Shown here one piece after another: positions 20,483 through 31,353 of a stretch of DNA of 64,000 nt (within the stretch, counting starts at the first letter, position 1; the number at the start of each line of letters is the position of its first letter). The position numbers were made by a program, and so were the translations under genes. This DNA comes from Erodium maritimum (Eukaryota > Streptophyta > Magnoliopsida > Geraniales > Geraniaceae): contig OY997596.1 of assembly GCA_963921825.1 (NCBI GenBank), positions 12,467,001 through 12,531,000 of the forward strand, written 5' to 3'. Under the pieces are notes generated by a model. It did not search any database. It saw only the letters and a program-made list of their open reading frames with translations, and was not told where the DNA came from.

Positions 20483-22438
20483 TTTTGTTGTCTAATGTAT
20501 GATTTTGACATGTTGAGTAATATAAAACCAAAGATTTTTTTTAATATCTAAAAATGTATTTAGGTTTTTATTTATTATTTAATCAGGTACCAAACTATTT
20601 GTCGTATGTAGAGTGCTGTCCAAACGTATACCAACATATTACTATGCAGACAATCCCGTAGGAAAAGTTTGTGGAAAAATGTCTCTTGTTCATCACACCT
20701 TTAATTCTCAACTGTCACTGTCTTTCGGTCTAGACTGTTATTATTATTTTCTTTTACCAGGGTAAAGGATCGGCTGTATAATATGTGGATGTATCAAACT
20801 GAATGATAAATACTCTTTACAGGGTGTAAGTCCCTTCAAGACCTAACCTATGTAATAATACTTATAGAATAGATAATCTTCTATAGACAGTAAGATAACA
20901 TCCCTGTGAATATGAATGAAATAAAGACTCATATAGGGTCAATTTTTAAAAGAGTTTTATGTGATGTTATATTTTGATAAAACCTACTCTCCGATTTATT
21001 TTAACAGAAGACCTCTAAATTTTTAAAATACCTATTTTATCCTTTTTTAGATTTTGATTTCACCCATTTTTTAAAATTTGAAAATTCTAAAAAATTTCAA
21101 ATTTTGAGATTCCCGCCCATATTTTTGGGAATGGAATTTGGGACTGATCCGCGGCAGATCAGGCCAATTTGTCGCGGATTGGCCCGATCCGCGGTAGATT
21201 GGCTCGATTCGTGATAAATAGGCAGATCTACGGTGATTTCGTGGCGAGCTCGACGGGGCGGTGACAATGGTTTCGTGACGAGCTCAACGGGACGACGACA
21301 GGTGGAAGTAGGAGAAGTAAGAAGAAGATAGAAGTTTGAAGAGAGAGAAAGAAGATGAAGAGTGGTATTGTGTTGGTTTTGGAGAGTTAAAGTGTTTAAA
21401 TAGAGTAAATGAAAGGTATAACCGTATTTTCGTATGTTTGGAAAAGGTGAAAAAAGACGAAGGCTACCCTTCAAAATAAATTAAAGGAGGGGGTCCTCTG
21501 CACAATTTCCCCTCTCATAGAACAACCCTAAAGCTCTCACACCCACCACTAATTAATTACTGCTCGCTGCCTCCTCTCTAAAAACAAAACCTAAATTCCT
21601 TGTCTAGTCTTGTTCGCCGGTTGAATACCTTCCTCCTTTCCCCCTTCATCCTCTCCTTCACTCCCCCTTCTCATGTGCTTCTCACCGAGGTTGTTTCGTC
21701 CTTTTAAAGGTTGAACCATCAGATCCAATTCCCCACCCGTCGATAGGGTGAGATCTGGTGGTGCGTCGTCGTTTGTACTCGGAATTACAGGTGTTGTTGC
21801 TCGTGGTTGTGTTTGGGAGCGCACCTCTGATGGACTTTCGTCCCGACACGGTTGGGTAAGTCGTTTTCTCTTGGCTTGTTTTGGGCTTGACTCTACAGTT
21901 GTGGCCCCTTTCTTTAGATTTACCTCCTTGTGCTCTCGTCTAGGTAGATATGCCCTCCTCCATTCACGGTGTGGTACAGGCTTGACGGTTCTGGTGTTGG
22001 CCGACGTTGAGGATTATGGCTTTACGCCCTGTTTGTAGATCTTCCAGAAATAGGTTTGAAGGGTTACTCTACCGATGTGGTGTTGGCCATCAACGTGTCG
22101 GGGTTGTTCGTGACTCTGGCGAGTGTTGGGTAAGTTATGGAGTAGGCCGACAATAATGACTTTCGTGCTGGCTGGATCATTGGCGATGGGAAGCTCTCGG
22201 GATCTGAGGAGGTCCACCTTTTACCTCATTATTTTTCGATTTTTAGTTAAGTTTGTTTTTATTATTGCTTTTTTTGGGTTTTGAGATCTGTTGTGTTCCT
22301 ACACCCTTGTTGGTGTTAGAAGTTTGGCCCTTTGTTGAGTTTCTATATTTTCTCCTGGCCGATTGTTTGTCCTTTAACCCTAGTTGAGTGCTCTATGTTA
22401 TGGGGAAGCTCTTGTTTGTAAGGTTCCTTAAAGGATAG
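20483..22438. other. UPP 3' region and unassigned sequence
   Basis: 20483-20900 is A+T-rich and probably includes the UPP 3' UTR. 21000-21490 contains repeated 'atccgcgg(c/t)agat' words. 21550-22430 is a T/C-rich, G+C-richer stretch with broken frames (21748-22038) and the look of a LINE leader or tail, into which the copia element inserted. I cannot name any gene here. Confidence 0.35.
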
Positions 22439-22564
22439 TGTTGGAATAGGTTTTCTGCTATTCTCATTGATGCCAAGTGATTAAATACACGTTAATCTTG
22501 TTTCAAATACAAGATATACATCATATTTGAATTACAAAATATAAACAGATAAGTATATCTAACA
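22439..22564 (-). repeat. 3' LTR of copia element
   Basis: Read on the minus strand it starts TGTTAGATATACTT and ends CCAACA. It matches the 5' LTR apart from about seven substitutions. Confidence 0.93.
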
Positions 22565-22581
22565 CACCCCCTCAGTCTGAG
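22565..22581 (-). other. Polypurine tract
   Basis: CTGAGGGGGTG on the minus strand immediately before the 3' LTR, the expected second-strand primer. Confidence 0.75.
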
Positions 22582-25500
22582 CGGGAGGAGGCAGAACGTT
22601 CAGACTGGTCTTGAAATCAGTGAAGAGGACTTGAGGGAGCCCTTTGGTAAAGATGTCTGCAACTTGGGACCGAGATGGAACATGAAGAACCCGAACATGG
22701 CCTTTTGCAACTTTTTCTCTGACGAAATGGATGTCGAGTTCAATATGTTTCGTTCGCTGATGTTGCACTGGATTACTGGCTAGATAGATGACAATAACAT
22801 TGTCACAATAGACCAATATGGTCCGAGATAAAGGACAATGGAGTTCCAATAAAATATTACGGAGCCAGCAAGATTCAGATACAACATTAGCAACTCCCAT
22901 GTACTCTGCTTCAGTGCTAGAACGCGAGATGGTGGGTTGACGCTTGGACGACCAAGAAACGAGATTATCACCCAGAAAAATGCAATAGCCTGAGGTGGAC
23001 ATGCGAGTGTTTGGATAGCCGGCCCAATCAGCATCAGTATACGACACCTAATCAGATATCCGCGAAGAATATAAATGGAGTCCCAAGTGAAGAGTCCCTT
23101 GCAGGTAGCGAATGATGCGCTTAAGCGCTCCCATATGTGAGTCTCGAGGGTCATGCATGTGAAAACACACTTGCTGAACGGCATAGGAGATATCCGGACG
23201 AGTAAACGTGATGTACTGTAGGGCGCCGGAAAGACTGCGATAAAGAGTCGGGTCAGCAAATGGAGCGCCAACGGTACCACTGACTTTTCCCTTTGTATCG
23301 ACCGGTGTCGCGGATGGGGAGCAAGAACACATGCTGGCACGACAAATGATCTCCTCAGTGTACTTCTTTTGAGATAAGAACATCCCACCCGTATGTTGGG
23401 TGACTGCAATACCCAAAAAGAATGATAACGAGCCAAGGTCCTTCATAGCGAATTCCGAGCTCAGCGAGGCCATAAGAGAGAGTCGAAGATCATGACTCGA
23501 AGTCGTCATTATGATGTCGTTCACATATAACAACAGAAACGCAATATTAGAGCCACAACGGTATATAAAAAATGAATGATCAGATTGACTGTGAGCAAAG
23601 CCAATAATGGATACAAAATCCGTAAATCGCTGAATCCAGGCCCGGGGAGCTTGCTTGAGCCCATAAAGTGATCGTTTCAACAGACAAACATGATCAGGAT
23701 GAGTTTTGCTCCGAAAACCAATGAGTTGATGCATGTAGACCGTTTCTTGGAGATTGTCATGAAGAAAAGCGTTCTTGACGTCCAACTGATGAATAGGCCA
23801 TGACTGAGAGACGGAAAGACTAAGAACAGTCCGGATAGTAGCCGGCTTCACGACCGTGCTAAATGTTTCTTCACAATTAACGCCAACCTGCTGAGAACGG
23901 CCATCACCTACAAGAGGAGCTTTATATCGCTCAAAAGAACCGTCAGAACACCTTTTATGACGAAAAACCCACATAGACTGAATCACATTAGTGTCAGGAG
24001 GACGAGGAACTAATTGTCGGGTCTTATTCTTAATTAAAGCATCAAACTCGTCAAACATTGCTAGTTTCCAGTGGGGATCAGCTAAGGCGAGTATGGGATT
24101 TTTTGGGATAGGAGATGGCTCAAGAGAGGTATGAAGATTAAAAAGGGTACGGGGTTTAACAATACATGTTCGGCCTCTTGTTGTCATGGGATGGATTGGA
24201 CGAGGTGGTGGAGGTGTTGGAGCCGAGGAGAATGGTGGCGTGGTGTGATGTTCTGGAGGTGAAGAAGGGCATGTCCGTGAAGAGGAGGACCCGGGTTGGT
24301 CGGGTGAGGCAGGAACTGGAGAGCCGACGTGGTTAGTGGACTGTGTCGGGACAAATGGGCTGGCCATGACAGATGGGCTGGCTTGGTTAGGAGTGGGAAC
24401 CACTGCTGGTGGGTTGGAAACGCCAACTTGTTGGTCAGTCAAGGAAAGACGAAGCAAGGGTGACGACGAAGGATCCAAAAATGAATAATCATCCTTCGAT
24501 GGGTTAGACAAACAAGAGAACGGGAAAACCGTTTCATCACAAATAACATGTCTACATGTAATGATCTTTTTATGTTGAAGATCAAAGCATTTGTACCCTC
24601 GGTGTTGTGCCGAAAATCCAATAAAGACACACGGTGTTGAGCGAGATTGTAACTTGTGAATTGTAGTGGAAGGAAGAAGTGGGTAACAAAGACATCCAAA
24701 CACGCGAAGATGAGAATAAGTCGGAATTCGATTATAAAGAAATTGAGTTGGAGAAGAAAAATTAAGCAATTTAGAGGGAAGAATGTTATGCAAATACGTA
24801 GACATATGAAGAGAATGATGCCAGAAAGAAGGTGGTAAAGATGTGTGAACTAGTAAAGTACGAACCAAATTATTTATAGCTCGGATTTTGCGCTCAGCGC
24901 GACCATTTTGAGATGATGTGTGGGGACACTAGAAATGAAAAACCATCCATGTAGATGCACAAAATCGATGAAATGACGAGTTATCGAACTCTGTTCCGTT
25001 ATCACATTGAAAACTTTTAATGGAGCAACCAAATTGAGTTTTAACAAATGCACTAAACATAGTGAAAACAGAAAAAACATCAGATTTAGCACCCAAATGA
25101 AAAGTCCATAAGAAATTTGTGTAATCATCAAGAAATAGCAAATAATAACGATGACCAGCCGAGCTTAAAATCGGAGTAGTCCACAGATCAGCATGAATAA
25201 TATCAAACGGAGAGGCAATAGAGTTTGAAGAAGTAATAAAAGGCAACCGAACATACTTGCCAAATACACAAGACTGACAAATAGAATGTTTATAATTGGA
25301 AGAACAAGAAATTAAATGTTGATGACGTAAAGTAGCAAAAACTGGATCACCAGGATGACCTAATCGGGAATGCCAAATCTGAGGGGATAAAGCAGCAAAT
25401 GCCGATGGAGAACCAGAAGACACGGGTGAGGTGACTGGATAGAGATCACTGGAACTGTTACATCTCAACACCGGAGTGCCCGTCCGAAAATCCTTCACAG

Positions 25501-25860
25501 AAAAATCAAACTGGTCAAATTCAACTGTAGCATAGTTATTAGTGACAAAACGGCGAACAGACACTAAGTTTTTAACAATGTTAAGGGTATGTAAAACATC
25601 ATTTAAACGTAATGACTGAGTATGGGGTAATAGGGATGTATGTCTGGAACCAGCAATAGGAATTGTGTGACCATTACCAACAATAACTTGACGAGTAGTA
25701 CTTGAATTAAAATAAGGTTTGAGACTACCTGAATTGGAAGGCATATGGGAAGAAGCTCCCGTATCAATATACCTATTAGGATCTGGTTGCTGCAGGGTCA
25801 TCGTACGCAAGGCTTGATCAATGTCTGTAGGCAAGGAAGAGACTGACATGTCCTGAGGAT
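22565..25860 (-). pseudogene. Copia pol: protease, integrase, RT, RNase H (broken)
   Basis: The minus-strand reading starts with protease YIDTGASSHM near 25765. It continues through a pre-integrase WHSRLGHP segment near 25370, a CQSCVFGK zinc motif near 25270 and integrase HADLW and CDNGTEF, the first two catalytic acidic residues. A frame break falls at about 24930. The next frame (24868-23048) carries the integrase end and RT motifs QLDVKNAFLH and LLKRSLYGLKQAPRAW. The RT catalytic box reads YVND instead of YVDD near 23519. A stop at about 23048 separates RNase H, which resumes at 23047 with TDADWAGYP, SRSSTEAEYM and the KHIELDIHFVRE end. The stops and the altered catalytic Asp mean no active polymerase. 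Confidence 0.9.
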
Positions 25861-27085
25861 GATGGTCGAGTATGCCTTGTTGCTGTCCGGGATGTTGCTG
25901 ACCGGAAGAGGACCTGACAGGTGCTTGAGGTGAAGAAATGGCCCATGTCTAAGATGGATAGGGACATGGAGTTCCATACCAAGGCTGTTGAGGCCAATAT
26001 GCCCACGGGGGAGGAGTTGAGCCGTGTCTAGCGTTGGGTCGGTACTGAGCCTATTGAGACCTGCCACCTCGAAATTTGGAACGACCACGGCCACGTCGGT
26101 TCCCGGAGCCACGACCAGCATGGTCAACAAGAGGAGATTTGGGTCCGGTCAAAGAATCTGAACCCGTGACTGAAAGAGCAGTGGTCGAAGATAAGGTTCC
26201 TGATGATGCCTACTTGAGCTTCCTTGTTTCCTCCATGATTAATTGGGACCTCGCATCATAAAATGACGGTAAGGGATTGCACTTCTGGATGAGAGTTGCA
26301 ATACCATCATAAGCGTCAGATAATCATGTTACAAGCTGGAGAACAAGGCGATAATTGGAGACCGGAGCTCCAACATTAGAAAGCTGATCAGACAACGATT
26401 TAAGCTCTTGGCAATAAGCCGAGACATTCGAAAAATTTTCCAAACGTGTAGAAGAAAATTGATGTTCAAGATAAACAGCACTAGAATGCTTGTTGTCCTG
26501 AAAAATGTTACTCAAGGCTAACCAAGCACGAGCAGCCGTCGTATCAGGCTCTATAATTATTTGCAACAGATCAGGAGAAATAGTGTCGTAAATCCACTAA
26601 AGTAAAACAGCATCTAAACGATACCTGAGAGTGGGAGATACCAAACCTGATACACCAATAGAATCTGGTGCAATTGAACTGGAAGAGGTAATAGCAGACG
26701 CAACAACATGTGTGCCTTTGCCAGAGTCAGAACCTGTTGTTGTGGCCGATCCCTTGCCCTTGTCGGAATCAGGTGCGGGAGTTATGCCTAAGTTCAAGCC
26801 ATCCGTGGCAGCTGCTGTGCCTGGATCAGTAAGTGTGGCTTTGGATGACACATGTGCAGTCGGAGACGTCGGTGCAAGAACCATATCAGCAGCAACAACA
26901 GACGGCGCTGGTGCGGAGAGAGACGTCGGAGGAAGAATATGGTGCAGGACATCATATACACGACAGTTTATTTTGAACAACTCCGACCACGTGCCGTATT
27001 GGCCCTTTTCCATCTCCAAGGTAACCAGAATAGCAGCTCGGATATTCGAGACGAGAAGAGCGGGGTGAAGGTTGTGATCAGCCAT
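25861..27085 (-). pseudogene. Copia gag (broken)
   Basis: Starts MADHNLHPALLVSN at 27085 on the minus strand, with a YGTWSELFKINCR segment typical of plant copia gag near 27010. After a low-complexity Ser/Ala/Thr region it continues at 26566 ([29 protein letters not shown], the retrotransposon gag helices). The tail to about 25900 is Pro/Gln/Gly-rich with no CCHC knuckle visible. Stops occur at about 26597 and in the tail. Confidence 0.8.
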
Positions 27086-27282
27086 GAATGAAGCCAGGTG
27101 CAGGTGAGGAAATCGTAGCAGAGAGAAAACAGAGATCGTGAGTCGCAAAAACGAGATGGGTTGCGATGGGTTGAAGCTGCAGAAACACACGATCGTTGAA
27201 GCCGTAGAAAAAAGAATCGTAGGGAGAGGTTGCAGAAGAAGAAAAACGTGATCGTAAAAAGAAAGAGGTTTATATCGTTAGG

Positions 27283-27294
27283 TATCTAATACCA
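27283..27294 (-). other. Primer-binding site
   Basis: Directly inside the 5' LTR the minus strand reads TGGTATTAGATA. It matches the usual initiator-Met tRNA primer site (TGGTATCAGAGC) at the first six and several later positions. Confidence 0.8.
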
Positions 27295-27420
27295 TGTTGG
27301 GATATGTTTTCTGCTATTCTCATTGATGCCAAGTGATTGTATACACGTTAATCTTGTTTCAAATACAAGATATACATCATATTTGAATAACAAAATATAA
27401 ACAAACAAGTATATCTAACA
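27295..27420 (-). repeat. 5' LTR of copia element
   Basis: TGTTAG at the outer end and CCAACA at the inner end on the minus strand. Followed outward by the GATAG duplication. Confidence 0.93.
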
Positions 27421-27459
27421 GATAGCTCTTGATATGTTCCTTAAACCATAGGATCTATC

Positions 27460-29865
27460 TTTCTTTTTTTGAGAGGAAATGATGATATTATTAAAGTAAA
27501 ATAAACTGGTGCCCACAAACGTAGGGCTCACCATACATAAACCAAGGTAACATAATTGGAAAGACAAGTGCAGAAGAATTAAATGTGCTCTTAGACATAA
27601 TTGCGGTCGGGGGGCGGGACTGCGGTAGCGTCCGAGGACACCGATACAGTATACTCCAACCAGAAGAAACTGATCGAGCATATCAGAGGATAAACAAGCA
27701 GTGGTGGACCAATTACTCCCCCGGTATGTCAGCGTGTGTCGTCCTCCCTTGAATGATAATAGTAGGGCTCCTGAACGCGGGATTGCTGACCCCGAAGTGG
27801 TAGAGAAGTAATTCATCAGCTGTTGGTGATACCAATGCCACCTATACACCAGGGAGAAGGTACAGCCGACCAAACCCTCCCTGGCCCCTTTAATACTCAT
27901 TCCTGGAGGCGAGGGTGCTTGAAGCCCCCCGCCGCTGCATCTGCCACCTCATTCGGCGTCGCCGAGTCCTCATCCTCCTCAGGATCCTCCTCCCTCAATA
28001 TCCTCTTATTTCCAGACAGTGACGGTGTCGGGTCCCTTGGCAACCAACCCCCCGGCCCCTCCTCCTCCCCAGCTTCTTTATGTCCCCACCACCCTGGCCC
28101 TTCCTTCATTGGTGGTGTCCGTGGTACCTCCTTAGATTGGCCACCTAGATAAGTCCAGTTCGTTCCTGGGGTAGCCTTCCCATGTTTCGCTTTCTCTATT
28201 GCTGACCTCGGATCTTCTGGTGCCTTCAGTGAGAACCCCCGAATTCCTCCAACAACCTGAGAAACGGATAGACGGAACCAGATTTGACTCTGCAGAGGGA
28301 CCCTGATATCCAACCTGATTCGGACCTTCATAAAATCCCCCCAGCATAGCCCATCCTTGTCCACATCTACGCCTTGACAGACTCCCAGCGTATTGCCTAC
28401 CCTGAACCCCACATCCCTCGTCAGAGCCCCAACTGGTAAGTTTGACACGCGCGCCCAGACCGAAAAATGATGGAACTTCAGGTCACTAACCTGCATATGG
28501 GCCCTCAGATCTGTAAAGAGGACCAGAGAATCCCAAAAAGACCAGGGTTCCCCAAGCAGAACCATTTCCCTGTCCTTAGCTGATCTGAAGAAGAAAGCGA
28601 CCAGACCTCCTTCCAGTGGTTTAGCCTCGACCTTCATACCCCAAACATCCTCCATTCTTGCCACTACCGATTTCCAGAAGATCTTCCTGGTAGTCAGGAC
28701 CTTGGCTGCTAGTGCGAATCTATACGAGTTCCCACGACAAGTGACCTCTTGGACCGGCACAACTACCTCCTTAATCCTCATTGCCCCCATTTGACGGTCC
28801 AGTGCACCATGTTCCCCCCCGAGAAGCCCAATCTCCCGACGGTGGACCACCCCTGAGGATCGGATCCCTATGACCCGGTTGGACACCTTGAACTATCGGA
28901 TTTGGATCACAACCATACCCCTGACCCGATCCGGCTACTGCCCCGACCCTCGGCCCTGCTCCAGCTCGGTGAGCACACGGTCCGGCCGCCTGAGGTCGAC
29001 CCGACCCAAATCGGGCGGCCCATGTCGTTATGTCACCCTCGCCTCCACGGGTCCAGCCCAGATGATGTCCCGGCCCAGCCCGAGCGCTTCCCCCAGCCCT
29101 TCGGGCGTCACCCATAAACCCCCGGCCCAAGCCCACTTCCTCCCTGGCCCGATTGTCTGAAACCCTAGCATCCAAGACCATTGGTTCCTTCCCCTTTCTT
29201 CGCCGGCAAGTAACCTCTTTCGGCGCTGTCTTCGCCGTAAATTCCGAGCCCGAGGTAACCACCTCCGGTGCCTTCTTCACCGCAAACTCTGAGCCCGAAG
29301 AGACCAGGATCGGAGCCATCCCCTCACCCTCACTCACCGGCTGCTCGAGCTCACGACCATCAACGCCGCCATCCCGATCCTCCGCTCGTCGCCCTGTACC
29401 ACTGCCCAGGCGCCGAGGCCTCGGTCCTCTCGCCGGCGTACGGCGGAGAGTAGCCGGTCCTGATCGAATTCGGCCTCCCACCACCCATCCTTCCTCCTCC
29501 ACGGGAAGGGCCGAGAAACACATCACCGGAGATCCCGTATTCCGCTCCGTCAGCAGCCCCATCGAGATCACCGGACTGGCCTCCCTCTCCGGTTCCTCCT
29601 CCGGCCATAAGGAGCGCGTGTCCTCTGTCTCCCCCTCCGCCACCACGTCCGGCTCCAACCATCCCTGGTCGTGAGACCCGTCACGGTCCTGAGAGGCGGT
29701 CCGGTCATCCAGCTCTGACAGCCTAGGCCCCCGGTGCACCCCGCCATCATCGCCACTCTCTCCGTTCTCCATTGCATGCGTAAGCTCCATGGATCGCGGT
29801 TGTGTTCGCAAAACGTCCTAAACCCTAGCAGAGCAAGTCGGCTGCGTCTTCACTCATTCCCCCAC
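27460..29865 (-). mobile_element. LINE with ORF1 only, TSD AGGATCTATC
   Basis: On the minus strand it starts just after AGGATCTATC (29866-29875), has an accctagcaga-like leader region, a long ORF1, then a 3' UTR ending in an A-run (T-run at 27461-27470). AGGATCTATC recurs at 27450-27459. No endonuclease or RT lies between ORF1 and the tail, so the 2.4-kb unit is non-autonomous. It is G+C-rich compared with its surroundings. Confidence 0.75.
27897..29790 (-). pseudogene. LINE ORF1 protein, DUF4283, one frameshift
   Basis: Frame one (29790-28771) encodes an acidic, low-complexity N-terminus (MELTHAMENGESGDDGG...). Frame two (28886-27897) continues with the DUF4283 core: LEGGLVAFFFRSAKDREMVL, GEPWSFWDSLVLF, FHHFSVWARVSNLPVGALT and VRIRLDIRVPL. 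The usual CCHC knuckle after that is absent. The tail is Pro/Glu/Gly-rich. The two frames overlap at 28771-28886, so one small indel there separates them and the protein is otherwise open for about 600 codons. Such ORF1 proteins bind LINE RNA. Confidence 0.75.
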
Positions 29866-30202
29866 AGGATCTATCAATAACAACTGTTGTATAAAAAAAA
29901 GGTCTCATACAGACAATAAGGTTACATACTGAATACCATTTACTTGAGGACATATGAAAAAGTAAAAACTCAAAACTCTTGTACAAGATCGAAGAATGAA
30001 ACAAGAGTAGCATATATACATACGTAAGAGCATTGGTAGGTGTTAGCAGCAGTCAGAAATTGCAATGCCAGGCATCACTTACATTGGCAATTTCCTTATA
30101 ACCAAATATACAATATTCGTATGTACAGAATCAGAAAAACAATGGTTCAATCAGTTGACATTAGATATGCATGAATGCATCAACTTCACCCTCATTTTAG
30201 TG

Positions 30203-30436
30203 TCAGCCGCCCCCACAGCCGGCTCCGCATCCTCCACCGCCGCAGCCTCCTCCTTCTCCGTCTCCATCTCCGTCTCCATGACCACCGAAGCCTCCCCCTA
30301 CACCTATGACAGTGGCAGCTCTGCCTCTGCCATAGTAGCGCCGATCATGCTGCGGAGGACGCCGACGGCCGCCACCACCGGAGGTTGCACTTGCGCTTCG
30401 AGCTCCACAACAAAACAGGCTCCTAAAAAATCCCAT
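30203..30436 (-). CDS. Small glycine-rich MGFF/CC protein
   Basis: A 77-residue frame. It opens MGFFRSLFCCG, continues with a basic RRRPPQHDRRYYGRGRA stretch and ends in a Gly/Cys repeat (GGGCGGGGCGAGCGGG). Gly2 and the nearby Cys pair could be acylated, suggesting membrane attachment; this is inference. Plants have similar small Gly/Cys-tailed proteins of unknown function. A TATATATATATA tract lies about 80 bases upstream on the minus strand. Codon use is G+C-rich relative to its flanks, unlike random AT sequence here. The low-complexity tail could also arise by chance, so this is tentative. The longer plus-strand frame over the same bases (30065-30454) looks like its shadow. Confidence 0.45.
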   Translation of the reverse strand: MGFFRSLFCCGARSASATSGGGGRRRPPQHDRRYYGRGRAATVIGVGGGFGGHGDGDGDGEGGGCGGGGCGAGCGGG

Positions 30437-30529
30437 AAACTGTGCTCAATTTAAAGGTCAATAACAAATGAAAATGTGTATATAAGTTTCCACTTAATTC
30501 CCAGCGGCTATATATATATATATATGTTC

Positions 30530-31126
30530 GGAGCGGCCACAACACAAGGACTAGCCATGTTCAAATATGAGATTCGGAACGTGCGAAAATGAAGGCACCT
30601 TCGTACTTGTTATCCATATAGGTCGTTATTGCCTTATTTTAACGATATTATGTAGGACAAAATGAACGACTAACCAACTAATGATTCAAACAAACATGTG
30701 TAATGTGTCCCGTGTAAAGTTACGAGAACCAAATGTTTGACTAAACTCTGTCCTTGACCTTCCAACGTAAAATAGAACTCAAATATAATATGAAAAATCC
30801 ATCGTGGCACGAGCAGCAGCACGTCATAGCTGAAACATCCATATCGGTTCCTGCCTTTTTCAGACCACTTTGAAATAATCATGGTGGGCCTTTGAAACTC
30901 ACGTGTTATTCCCATATGACCACTTGTTCACTGCTTCACAGCCGTCCTCTTCTGGCGGCTTCCACCACTTGTCCTTCACGAGATGACTGCGAACTTCTTA
31001 AGGTTGGACTACATACAATAAGACCAAGGAGTGACGGTAGGGTCCAGTTGACATTATATAAAATGTTTTTGCTTTAATACATACGATAAAAAATAAGGTC
31101 GTGAAATAAAATTACGCTTGTTATAC
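30530..31126. other. Intergenic, nothing recognised
   Basis: AT-rich sequence upstream of the small glycine-rich frame. Short frames (30670-30915, 30892-31077) show no family features. Confidence 0.4.
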
Positions 31127-31353
31127 AAACTAAGAATTTCAGTACAAAATAATTTTTTTAATCTCACTTTTTTTGGGGGGTTTTACGGTGTTGTGTTCAT
31201 GATGGCCGCTGGCCACCGAACCACCGTGCTTCTCTCTCACTTCTTCTAACCTTTTTCTGGTCTTTCTAAGCCTTGTTTTTCTTCCTCAAGTTTACATTGT
31301 GAGCTCTAGTTATTGGTCAGAAACCGATCCTCGTTTATACTCTGTTTTTACTC

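Larger units (their letters stand above)
22439..27420 (-). mobile_element. Ty1/copia LTR retrotransposon, complete but decayed
   Basis: Two 126-bp LTRs (22439-22564 and 27295-27420) bound the element, flanked by GATAG on both sides (22434-22438 and 27421-27425). On the minus strand the order is LTR, primer site, gag, protease, integrase, RT, RNase H, polypurine tract, LTR, which is the Ty1/copia order. The LTRs differ at about 7 of 126 positions by eye, so it is not a recent insertion. Frame breaks in pol and gag make it non-functional. LTRs this short are unusual for an element of nearly 5 kb. Confidence 0.95.

Noticed and set aside
21097-21474. 125-codon minus-strand frame
   Set aside because: Repeats of 'ccgcgg(c/t)agat' words and no recognisable protein features.
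28870-29674. Plus-strand frames of up to 173 codons
   Set aside because: Opposite-strand shadows of the G+C-rich LINE ORF1.
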